A stretch of DNA of 64,000 nucleotides from Streptomyces sp. CB02056 (GTDB taxonomy: Bacteria; Actinomycetota; Actinomycetes; Streptomycetales; Streptomycetaceae): contig NZ_LIPD01000004.1 of assembly GCF_001905545.1 (NCBI RefSeq), positions 288,610 through 352,609 on the forward strand, read 5' to 3'. Under the pieces are notes generated by a model, which did no database searches, was not told where the DNA came from, and worked only from the letters and a program-made list of their open reading frames with translations. Position 1 is the first letter of the stretch; every line of letters starts with the position of its first letter. The position numbers and the translations under genes are program-made. Positions 48,440-56,309 of this stretch are shown piece after piece.

Positions 48440-49075
48440 ATGGCAGCGAGCTTCCCCGAGACCGCCATCAGCACCGAACGGCTGCTGCTGCGACCCCTTG
48501 CGGAGGACGACGCCCCCGGCCTGGCCACGATGATGGCCGACGACCTCGTGCTCGCCTGGACGGACCTGCCGCACCCCTTCACCGAGGAGTACGCGGCCGA
48601 ACTCGCCCGCACCCTCGCCCCCGCCCACCGGGCCGCCGGCCGCGGCATCGTCTTCGCCGTCACCGAGCACCTCACCCAGCGCCTGGTCGGCCTGGTCGAG
48701 CTGCGCAACACCGACTGGCGGCTGCGCAGCACCGAGATCTCCTACGTCACCGCCGTCTGGGCGCGCGGCGAGGGCTACGCCCCGGAGGCCGTCCTCGGCG
48801 TCGCCCAGTGGCTGTTCGAGGACCGCGGCTTCCTGCGCCTGGAACTGCGCACCGCCGCCGGGAACACCGCCGCCCAGCAGGTCGCCCAGAAGATCGGCGG
48901 CATCAGCGAGGGCGTGCTGCGCAGCGCCTGGATAGTCCGCGGGGAGTCCGGCGAGGTGCTTCAGGACAGCCGCAGCGACCTCATCCTGTGGAGCCTGCTC
49001 CCGGAGGACCTGGAGTCCCCCGAGCTGCACCGCGAGGGCTGGCACGGCGACCACCGCTACGTGCTGCGCGACTGA
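48440..49075 (+). CDS. GNAT-family N-acetyltransferase (RimJ/RimL type)
   Basis: The product has 211 residues. The ATG follows GAGGAGAG. TERLLLRPLAEDDAPGLATM is the usual RimJ/RimL-type opening, followed by IVFAVTEHLTQRLVGLVELR, the acetyl-CoA loop around WARGEGYAPEAV and the LRLELRT-N-x-A-Q block. Relatives acetylate protein N-termini, spermidine or antibiotics; the target is unknown. Confidence 0.88.
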   Translation: MAASFPETAISTERLLLRPLAEDDAPGLATMMADDLVLAWTDLPHPFTEEYAAELARTLAPAHRAAGRGIVFAVTEHLTQRLVGLVELRNTDWRLRSTEISYVTAVWARGEGYAPEAVLGVAQWLFEDRGFLRLELRTAAGNTAAQQVAQKIGGISEGVLRSAWIVRGESGEVLQDSRSDLILWSLLPEDLESPELHREGWHGDHRYVLRD

Positions 49076-49212
49076 GACACGCCGCCTGTTCACCCGGCGC
49101 GGACATGTGTGCGAGATGTCGGGCTCCGGCCGACCGCACCCGGTAGCCTCTGGACCGGTGCCGCACGACGGCGGATCGAGCGGCGCACCGAGTCGAGGGA
49201 GAACGGCCGCAG

Positions 49213-50469
49213 ATGGCTGACCGGATCACGGTCATCGGGTGGGACGGCACACCGCTGACCGAGGCCGCCGGCGCGGCCCTGGCCGCGGCGACCCTGGTCG
49301 CCGGCGCCCCCTACCAACTGAACGCCCTTCCGGTGCCGGAGGCCGCCGAACGGATCGCCCTCGGCAACGTCCGGCAGGCCGCCCGCAGGATCGCCGAGCA
49401 CCGCGGCGCCGCCGTCGTGGTCGCCGAGGGCGACCCGGGGTTCTTCGGGGTGGTGCGCACCCTGCGCCGCCCCGAGTACGGCCTCGAACTGGAGGTGCTG
49501 CCCGCCGTCTCCTCGGTGGCCGCCGCCTTCGCCCGGGCCGGCATGCCCTGGGAGGACGCCCAGGTGGTCAGCGCGCACGGCGGACGGCTGCGCCGCGCGG
49601 CCAACATCTGCCGGGCCCACCCCAAGGTCGCGGTGCTCACCGCGCCGGGCGCCGGGCCCGCCGAACTCGCCCTGATGCTGCGCGGGGTGCACCGGACCTT
49701 CGTGGTCTGCGAGGCCCTCGGCACCCCCGACGAGGACGTCACCGTCCTCACCTCCGACCGGATCGCCGACCACGTGTGGCGCGACCCCAACGTGGTGCTG
49801 GTGATCGGCGGCGGCGCCCGGACGGGGGCGGTGGACGAGGCGGCCGGCTGGCTCGCCGGGCGCCCGGTCGGCTACCCCGGCGTGGAACGCGGCTGGGCGC
49901 TCCCCGGTGACGCCTACGCGGGCGCCGGGCGCACGGAAGGCGAGCCGGGCGCACCGGAGGCGCTCCCCGCCCACGTGCGCGCCCTGGTGCTGGCCCGGCT
50001 CGGCGCCCGCCCCGGGGACCTGGTCTGGTCGGTCGGCGCCGGCAGCGGCGCCCTCGCGGTGGAGGCGGCCCGGTTCGGCGCCGCCGTCGTCGCGGTCGAG
50101 GGCTCCCGCTCGGCCTGCGCCCGGCTGACCGTCAACGCCCGCCGCTACGGCGTCGAGGTGGAGGCGGTGTACGGGAGCGGCCCCGAGGTGCTGGGCGGCC
50201 TGCCGGAACCGGACGCGGCGGTGGTGGAGTCCGGCGGCCTCGACGTGGTGCGCGCGGTGCTGGCCCGCCGGCCCGAACGGTTCGTCGCGCTGCCCCGGAC
50301 CCTCACCGAGGCCGAGGAGGTCCACCGGGCGATCGCCGGGGCCGGCTACCGGGCGGACGGCGCGCTGCTCCAGGCGAGCCCGTTGCGGCCGGTCGGGGAG
50401 GGCGACGGGCTGGCGCTGGGAGCGGGCGGAACCGGCGCGCTGGTCCTCTGGGGTGAGCAGATCGTGTGA
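49213..50469 (+). CDS. cobL: precorrin-6Y C5,15-methyltransferase (decarboxylating), CbiE-CbiT fusion
   Basis: The product has 418 residues. The N-terminal CbiE-type tetrapyrrole methylase (about 1-200) has VVAEGDPGFFGVVRTL and VVSAHGGRL. The C-terminal CbiT-type Rossmann methyltransferase (about 240-400) has VWSVGAGSGALAVEAARFGA. It methylates C5 and C15 and decarboxylates the acetate side chain in aerobic or anaerobic cobalamin synthesis. It stands upstream of the bluB-cobT fusion and cobA on the same strand. Confidence 0.93.
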   Translation: MADRITVIGWDGTPLTEAAGAALAAATLVAGAPYQLNALPVPEAAERIALGNVRQAARRIAEHRGAAVVVAEGDPGFFGVVRTLRRPEYGLELEVLPAVSSVAAAFARAGMPWEDAQVVSAHGGRLRRAANICRAHPKVAVLTAPGAGPAELALMLRGVHRTFVVCEALGTPDEDVTVLTSDRIADHVWRDPNVVLVIGGGARTGAVDEAAGWLAGRPVGYPGVERGWALPGDAYAGAGRTEGEPGAPEALPAHVRALVLARLGARPGDLVWSVGAGSGALAVEAARFGAAVVAVEGSRSACARLTVNARRYGVEVEAVYGSGPEVLGGLPEPDAAVVESGGLDVVRAVLARRPERFVALPRTLTEAEEVHRAIAGAGYRADGALLQASPLRPVGEGDGLALGAGGTGALVLWGEQIV

Positions 50470-50963
50470 AGGCCGTGGGCCCGTCCGGGGCCCGCGCCGG
50501 GATCGTCCGGTGGCGCCGACGGTGATCCAGGTCGCATCCGGACACCGATTCGAGAGGTGACCGCGCGGTGCCGGTAGTGTGACGTCCTGGGCGACTGCAA
50601 GGGTAGGCGACCCACCCGATTCAGTCGGTTTGTCACCTTTTTGACGCGGTGCAATCCGGTTCCGCTCGAAGTGTGGGCAATTCGACGGGCCTCGTGCCGG
50701 ACCTGGAGAATGCCGTAGGGTCCGGTGCGGTCGTGCCGGTTGCTCCGGGTTGTCGTTGTTTCAGACGATGCGCCGCCCCCTACGGGCGGTGCGCCGGACC
50801 GGGGTGCCGCAGCGCGCCGGATGGACTTGGGCCGCAGCGCCACGGCGCGGCGGCCGCGTGTGGTTAGGGGCGGGCCGGTGCTGGTTCGGCCCGTGCGGAT
50901 GGGCGCTGCGATCGGTGATCGTGTCGCCGAGGGCGCGGCAGCGGCCTGGAAGGAGCTTTGACA
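50470..50963. other. gap upstream of bluB-cobT without a gene
   Basis: In these 494 bases the open frames are shadows without recognisable protein. Inverted repeats such as GCCGCCC/GGGCGGT near 50772-50791 occur. The conserved B12 box of a cobalamin riboswitch is not seen. A promoter for the fusion gene must lie here, but I cannot place it. AGGAG at 50951 is its ribosome binding site. Confidence 0.45.
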
Positions 50964-53900
50964 ATGACCGATGGCGGCCACGTTCCGGGCGAGGGAATGC
51001 CGGAGCACCTGCACGGCGGGCCGGGCCCGCTCGGCGGACCGGAGGGCGTCGCGGGCGTTGCACCCCTCCAGGGCGTCGCGACGGACGGTGGGGCGATCCC
51101 CAACCCGGCGGCCCCGATCGGCGGTGTCCCCGGCGCGGTGCCCCCGGGCGCGGGCGGCATCCCGCCGCAGGGCCAGTACGGCTACGGCGTTCCCGGCGTG
51201 CCGCAGCCCGGCCAGCCCGGCGAGGGCTGGGGCGTCGACCAGGGCGCCCCGCGCCCGGCCTTCCACTTCCTCGACCAGCCCGACACGCCGGACGGCCTGG
51301 ACGACGAGGACGACGTGCTGCTGATGCCCGGTCCGCAGGGCTCCTGGGGCGAGCCGCTCGCGGCCGTCCCGGCCGAGCAGGTGCCGCTCGCGCCGCAGCA
51401 CGACGGCACGCCGGTCGAGCCGTCCTGGCCGCCGGTGGACCCGCCGGTGCTCGGCGCCGAGCACGGCGTCCAGCAGCACCCCGTCCAGCAGGCGCAGCAG
51501 CCGATGACGCAGGCTCAGCAGCCGCGCCGGCCGCTGCACGCCGGTCCGCCGATCCCGGACCCGTCGCTGATGACCGGCCAGGTGCCGGTCCGCTCGCTGG
51601 CCGACCGCGGCCCCTCGCAGGGCGGCACGCCGGCGCACGGCATCCCGGTGGTCGGCCGCCCGCCGATGGCCGAGGCCGCGGCTCCGGCCGTCGCGCCGCA
51701 GGCCGTCCTGGCCGCTCCGGCGGCCCCGGTCGTGGAGGGGCAGCAGCTGCCGCAGGCGCAGGACTTCCCGCAGGCCCAGCAGGTCCAGCAGGCTCCGCAG
51801 GCCCACGGGGCCCAGCAGGTGCCGCTGGGCGTGCCGCCGGTCGAGACCGTGCTGGCCGTCGAGACGGTCGGGGCGATCGAGGTGATCGAGGTCGTCGAGA
51901 CGCCGGAGGCCGTCCCGGCGCAGCCCGTGCAGGACGTGACGGCTCCCCAGGCCCCGCAGGCCCCTCAGGCCGCCGAGGTCGTGGAGACCGTCGTCGCGGC
52001 CGCGCCGCAGGCCCCCGTGGCCGAGCCGGCTCCGGCTGAGGCCGCCCAGCCGGTGGCCGAGGCGGCCGACGCACCCGTCGCCGAGCCCGTGGCCGCCGAG
52101 ACCGCCGTCGCTCCCGCCGCTCCTGAGGCCGTCGCCGCCGAGGGCGCTGCCGCCGACGGCGCCGCCGTGCTGGCCGAGCAGCCCGAGGCCGCGGCCCCGG
52201 CCGGTCAGCCGCGCCGGATCTCCGCCTTCCTCGCCGCACCCACCCCGCACGGCCTGCCCAAGGTCGGGGCGGCCGGGCAGGCTCCGGTGGTCGAGGAGAC
52301 GGCCCCGCAGCAGCCCGCGCCCATAGCGGCCGCCGACGCGCCTCAGACCGTCGAGGTCGTCGAGGCCGTCGAGGCTGCTCACGTCGCCGAGGCCGTGGCG
52401 GGCGCCGAGTCCGCCCCGGTTGCCGAAGCCGCCGAGGTCGCCGAGGCCGCGCAGCAGGCCGAGGTCCCGGCCGAGGCCGTGTCGGAGGCCGTCGCCGAGC
52501 CGGTGGCGGAGACCGCCGCGGGCACCGGTGAGATGCCCTCCGGCCAGGCCGTCACCGAGCCCGCGGCCGAGGGCGAGCAGCCGCAGCAGCAGGCCGAGGT
52601 CCCGGCCGAGGCCGTCGCCGAGCCGGTCGCGGAGCAGCCCGTGGAGGCGCCGGCGGAGGCCGACGCCGCCGCAGCTGTCGAGCCGGCCGCCGAGGCTCCG
52701 GTCGAGGCCGCCCCCGAGGCGGAGGCGGCGCAGCCCGCCGAAGCCGTCGAGGAGCCCGCCGCCGAGGTTGCCGCGCCCGCCGAGGCCGTCGCCGAGCAGC
52801 CCGTCGCCGCCGCTCCGGAGGCCGAGGCCCCCGCGGAGCCGGCCGCCGAGCAGGCGCAGGCCCCGGCCGAGCCCGAGGCCGCCGCTGAGCAGCCCGTCGC
52901 CGTGGAGGAGCCCGCCGTCGAGGCCGAGCCCGTCCAGGAGCAGGCCGCCGAGGCCCCCGCCGAAGCCGCCGAGCAGCCCCAGGCCGAGCAGCCCGCCGCC
53001 GGGACCGTCGAGTCCGGCGAGGTCGCCGAGGTCGCCGAAGCCGGCGAGGCCACGGAGCCCGCCGAGGCCACCGAGGAGCAGCCCGTGGCCGAGGAGCAGC
53101 CCGCCGCCGAGGAGCCGCAGGAGCAGCCGGAGCCGCAGCCCGAGGAGCCCGCCGAGCCGCGCGGCCCGGCCGCCCCCGGCTACGACGAGGCCGGCCGCGA
53201 GGCCGTCCACCAGGTGATCCGCGAGCGCCGCGACGTGCGCAACGGCTTCCGCCCGGACCCGATCCCGCACGAGGTGCTGATCCGCGTCCTGGAGGCCGCC
53301 CACACCGCGCCCAGCGTCGGCTACTCGCAGCCCTGGGACTTCGTGGTGATCCGCTCGGCGAAGACCCGCAGGCGGATGCACGCCCTGGCCGAGCGCCAGC
53401 GCGAGGCGTTCGCGGACTCGCTGCCCAAGGGCCGGGCCAAGCAGTTCAAGGAAATCAAGATCGAGGCCATCCTCGACACCCCGGTCAACATCGTGGTGAC
53501 CGCCGACCGCACCCGCGGCGGCCGGCACACCCTGGGCCGGCACACCCAGCCGCAGATGGCCCCGTACTCGGCCGCCCTGGCCGTCGAGAACCTCTGGCTG
53601 GCCGCCCGCGCCGAGGGCCTGGGCGTCGGCTGGGTGAGCTTCTTCGACGACGAGGAGCTGGTCCGCGAGCTCGGCCTGCCCGAGCACCTGGAGGTCGTCG
53701 CCTACCTGTGCGTCGGCTTCGTCGACGAGTTCCCGGACGAGCCCGAGCTGGAGCAGCAGGGCTGGGCCAAGAAGCGCCCGCTGTCCTGGGTCGTCCACGA
53801 GGAGCAGTACGGCAACCGCGCGCTGCCCGGCGAGGAGCCGCAGAGCCTGCTCGCCGACACCCTGCGCGGCATCCGCCCGCTGGACGCCAAGGCGCTCGGC

Positions 53901-54917
53901 GAGGCCTGGGACCGGCAGAAGCGGATGACCAAGCCGGCCGGCTCGCTCGGCATGCTGGAGATCATCTCCGCCCAGCTGTGCGGCCTGTCCCGCAAGTGCC
54001 CGCCGCCGCTCCCGGAGCCCGCCTGCGTGGCGATCTTCGCCGGCGACCACGGCGTGCACGCCCAGGGCGTCAGCCCCTGGCCGCAGGAGGTGACCGCCCA
54101 GATGGTCGGAAACTTCCTGGCCGGCGGAGCGGTGATCAACTCCTTCGCCAAGCAGATCGGCACCGAGGTCTGCGTCGTCGACGTCGGCGTCGCCGCCGAA
54201 CTGCCGGACGCCGTCCAGCAGGGCCGCGCCACCGGCCTGCTGCCGCGCAAGGTCCGCCCCGGCACCGCCGACATGACCCAGGGCCCGGCGATGACCCGCG
54301 AGGAGGCCCTCAAGGCCATCGAGGTCGGCATCGAGACCGCCCGCGACCTGGTCGCGGCGGGCAACAAGGCACTGGTCACCGGCGACATGGGGATCGCCAA
54401 CACCACCGCCTCGGCCGCCCTGATCTCGGTGTTCACCGGCCTCGACCCGGCCGAGGTCACCGGCCGCGGCACCGGCATCGACGACGAGACCCACGCCCGC
54501 AAGGTCGAGGTCATCCGCGCCGCGCTGGCCCTGCACCAGCCCGACCCGAGCGACCCGATCGGCGTCCTCGCCGCCGTCGGCGGCCTGGAGCACGCCGCCC
54601 TGGCCGGCTTCCTGCTGGGCGCCGCCTCGCTGCGCACCCCGGTGATCCTGGACGGCGTCATCGCCGGTTCCGCCGCGCTGGCCGCCAAGGCCATCGCCCC
54701 CGAGGTGCTGGCCGCCTGCATCGCCGGCCACCGCTCCGCCGAGCCCGGCCACCAGGCCGCGCTGGCGAAGCTCGGCCTGCGCCCGCTGATCGACCTGGAC
54801 CTGCGGCTGGGCGAGGGCACCGGTGCCCTGCTGGCCCTGCCGCTGGTGCAGAGCGCGGCCCGGGCGATGCACGATGTAGCGACCTTCGACTCCGCCGGGG
54901 TCACCGAGAAGGCCTGA
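50964..54917 (+). CDS. cobT: fusion of 5,6-dimethylbenzimidazole synthase (BluB) and nicotinate-nucleotide:DMB phosphoribosyltransferase (CobT) with long disordered N-terminus
   Basis: The product has 1317 residues; ATG 50964 lies 8 nt after AGGAG. Residues 1-730 are low complexity: Gly/Pro-rich at first, then hundreds of Ala/Pro/Glu/Val in PAEAVAE-like repeats. Residues about 739-955 form a BluB-type flavin nitroreductase (RERRDVRNGF, SVGYSQPWDFVVI, GRHTQPQM, GVGWVSFF). Residues about 960-1317 are CobT: TKPAGSLGMLE, FAGDHGVHAQGVSPWP, NTTASAAL and the catalytic Glu in RLGEGTGA. The enzyme would make the lower ligand of cobalamin and activate it as alpha-ribazole phosphate in one chain. The role of the disordered region is unknown. 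Confidence 0.92.
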   Translation: MTDGGHVPGEGMPEHLHGGPGPLGGPEGVAGVAPLQGVATDGGAIPNPAAPIGGVPGAVPPGAGGIPPQGQYGYGVPGVPQPGQPGEGWGVDQGAPRPAFHFLDQPDTPDGLDDEDDVLLMPGPQGSWGEPLAAVPAEQVPLAPQHDGTPVEPSWPPVDPPVLGAEHGVQQHPVQQAQQPMTQAQQPRRPLHAGPPIPDPSLMTGQVPVRSLADRGPSQGGTPAHGIPVVGRPPMAEAAAPAVAPQAVLAAPAAPVVEGQQLPQAQDFPQAQQVQQAPQAHGAQQVPLGVPPVETVLAVETVGAIEVIEVVETPEAVPAQPVQDVTAPQAPQAPQAAEVVETVVAAAPQAPVAEPAPAEAAQPVAEAADAPVAEPVAAETAVAPAAPEAVAAEGAAADGAAVLAEQPEAAAPAGQPRRISAFLAAPTPHGLPKVGAAGQAPVVEETAPQQPAPIAAADAPQTVEVVEAVEAAHVAEAVAGAESAPVAEAAEVAEAAQQAEVPAEAVSEAVAEPVAETAAGTGEMPSGQAVTEPAAEGEQPQQQAEVPAEAVAEPVAEQPVEAPAEADAAAAVEPAAEAPVEAAPEAEAAQPAEAVEEPAAEVAAPAEAVAEQPVAAAPEAEAPAEPAAEQAQAPAEPEAAAEQPVAVEEPAVEAEPVQEQAAEAPAEAAEQPQAEQPAAGTVESGEVAEVAEAGEATEPAEATEEQPVAEEQPAAEEPQEQPEPQPEEPAEPRGPAAPGYDEAGREAVHQVIRERRDVRNGFRPDPIPHEVLIRVLEAAHTAPSVGYSQPWDFVVIRSAKTRRRMHALAERQREAFADSLPKGRAKQFKEIKIEAILDTPVNIVVTADRTRGGRHTLGRHTQPQMAPYSAALAVENLWLAARAEGLGVGWVSFFDDEELVRELGLPEHLEVVAYLCVGFVDEFPDEPELEQQGWAKKRPLSWVVHEEQYGNRALPGEEPQSLLADTLRGIRPLDAKALGEAWDRQKRMTKPAGSLGMLEIISAQLCGLSRKCPPPLPEPACVAIFAGDHGVHAQGVSPWPQEVTAQMVGNFLAGGAVINSFAKQIGTEVCVVDVGVAAELPDAVQQGRATGLLPRKVRPGTADMTQGPAMTREEALKAIEVGIETARDLVAAGNKALVTGDMGIANTTASAALISVFTGLDPAEVTGRGTGIDDETHARKVEVIRAALALHQPDPSDPIGVLAAVGGLEHAALAGFLLGAASLRTPVILDGVIAGSAALAAKAIAPEVLAACIAGHRSAEPGHQAALAKLGLRPLIDLDLRLGEGTGALLALPLVQSAARAMHDVATFDSAGVTEKA

Positions 54918-54925
54918 CGCACCCC

Positions 54926-54977
54926 GTCACCGCTCCGCGGTCCGGCCCGAGGGCGCGCCGGACCGCGGAGCGGTGAC
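54926..54977 (+). terminator. terminator after bluB-cobT
   Basis: A perfect 20-bp stem beginning GTCACCGCTCCGCGG, with a 12-nt loop, 8 nt past the stop. Confidence 0.75.
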
Positions 54978-55024
54978 GTGCCGTACCGTCCCCACACCCT
55001 CATCCCCGATCAGGAGCACCGCCG

Positions 55025-56272
55025 ATGACCGCGCCCACCCCGCACCCGAGCACCGAGGGCCGTACCCCCTACCCGGTGGGCCTGCTGCTGGCCGGCCGCC
55101 GCGTCGTCGTGGTCGGCGGCGGCCAGGTCGCCCAGCGGCGGCTGCCCGCCCTGATCGCCTCCGGCGCCGACCTGCACCTGGTGGCGCCCGCCACCACCCC
55201 GGCCGTCCAGGCCATGGCCGACGCCGGCGAGCTCACCTGGCACGCCCGCCCGTACCGGGACGGCGACCTCGCCGACACCTGGTACGCCCTGGTGGCCACC
55301 GACGACCCGGCCGTCAACGCGGCGGTCAGCGCCGAGGCCGAGCGCGATCGGGTGTTCTGCTCCCGCAGCGACGACGCCGCCGCGGCCACCGCCTGGACCC
55401 CGGCCAGCGGCCGCGACGCGGGCGCCACCGTGGCCGTCCTCACCGGCGACCCGCGCCACTCCGCCGCCCTGCGCGACGCCATCGTGGACGGCCTGCGGGA
55501 CGGCTCGCTGGCCGCCCGTCAGTACCGCTCGCACGGGGCCGGCGTGGCCCTGGTCGGCGGCGGCCCCGGCGACCCGGACCTGATCACCGTGCGCGGCCGC
55601 CGGCTGCTCGCCGACGCCGACGTGGTCGTCACCGACCGCCTCGCCCCGCGCGAGCTGCTCGCCGAACTGCCCGAGCACGTCGAGGTGATCGACGCCTCCA
55701 AGATCCCGTACGGCCGGTTCATGGCCCAGGAGGCGATCAACCGCACCCTGGTCGAGCACGCCAAGGCCGGCAAGTTCGTGGTCCGGCTCAAGGGCGGCGA
55801 CCCGTACGTCTTCGGCCGCGGCGGCGAGGAGCTGCTGGCCTGCGCGGAGGCCGGGCTGCCGGTCACCGTGGTGCCCGGGATCTCCAGCTCGATCAGCGTC
55901 CCCGCCGCGGCCGGCGTGCCCGTCACCCACCGCGGCATGACCCACGAGTTCACCGTCATCTCCGGCCACGTCGGCCCGGACGACGAGCGCTCGCTCACCA
56001 ACTGGGAGGCCGCCGCGCGGATGAGCGGCACCCTGGTGCTGCTGATGGCCGTGGACAAGATCGGCGCGATCGCCGCCCGGCTGGTCGAGTACGGCCGGCC
56101 GGCGGACACCCCCGTCGCGATCGTCCAGGAGGGCACCACCGCCGCCCAGCGCCGGGTGGACGCCACCCTCGGAACCGTCGCCGCGGTGGTCGAGGCCGAG
56201 GGGGTCAAGCCCCCGGCGGTCATCGTCATCGGCGACGTCGTCAACGTGCTGGCGGCCGCCTTCCAGCGGTAG
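55025..56272 (+). CDS. cobA: siroheme synthase-type fusion: precorrin-2 dehydrogenase domain plus uroporphyrinogen-III C-methyltransferase
   Basis: The product has 415 residues. The ATG follows CAGGAGCACC. The N-terminal Rossmann domain (about 15-165) has VVVVGGGQVAQRRLPALI, the CysG-N type that oxidises precorrin-2. The C-terminal SUMT domain (about 172-415) has VALVGGGPGDPDLITVRG, RLKGGDPYVFGRGGEE and TLVLLMAV. It doubly methylates uroporphyrinogen III to precorrin-2 and feeds siroheme or cobalamin. The central ferrochelatase region is short, so chelation may be missing. Confidence 0.92.
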   Translation: MTAPTPHPSTEGRTPYPVGLLLAGRRVVVVGGGQVAQRRLPALIASGADLHLVAPATTPAVQAMADAGELTWHARPYRDGDLADTWYALVATDDPAVNAAVSAEAERDRVFCSRSDDAAAATAWTPASGRDAGATVAVLTGDPRHSAALRDAIVDGLRDGSLAARQYRSHGAGVALVGGGPGDPDLITVRGRRLLADADVVVTDRLAPRELLAELPEHVEVIDASKIPYGRFMAQEAINRTLVEHAKAGKFVVRLKGGDPYVFGRGGEELLACAEAGLPVTVVPGISSSISVPAAAGVPVTHRGMTHEFTVISGHVGPDDERSLTNWEAAARMSGTLVLLMAVDKIGAIAARLVEYGRPADTPVAIVQEGTTAAQRRVDATLGTVAAVVEAEGVKPPAVIVIGDVVNVLAAAFQR

Positions 56273-56288
56273 GCCCGCGGGGGAGTGG

Positions 56289-56309
56289 GAAGTCGGCCCG
56301 GCCGACTTC
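56289..56309. repeat. perfect copy of the 21-nt palindromic repeat, acting as terminator
   Basis: GAAGTCGGCC-C-GGCCGACTTC is perfectly symmetric, extended outward by near-complementary GGAGTGG and CTACTCC. It fills the gap between convergent cobA and phosphatase genes and touches the phosphatase stop. The same element recurs at 79-99 and in the cluster at 59966-60319. Confidence 0.7.

Noticed and set aside
50346..54872. Very long open frame (1508 codons) on the minus strand
   Set aside because: It is the mirror of the Ala/Pro/Glu-rich bluB-cobT gene; G/C-biased codons keep the opposite frame open. Its translation is Gly/Leu/Arg low complexity with no domain.
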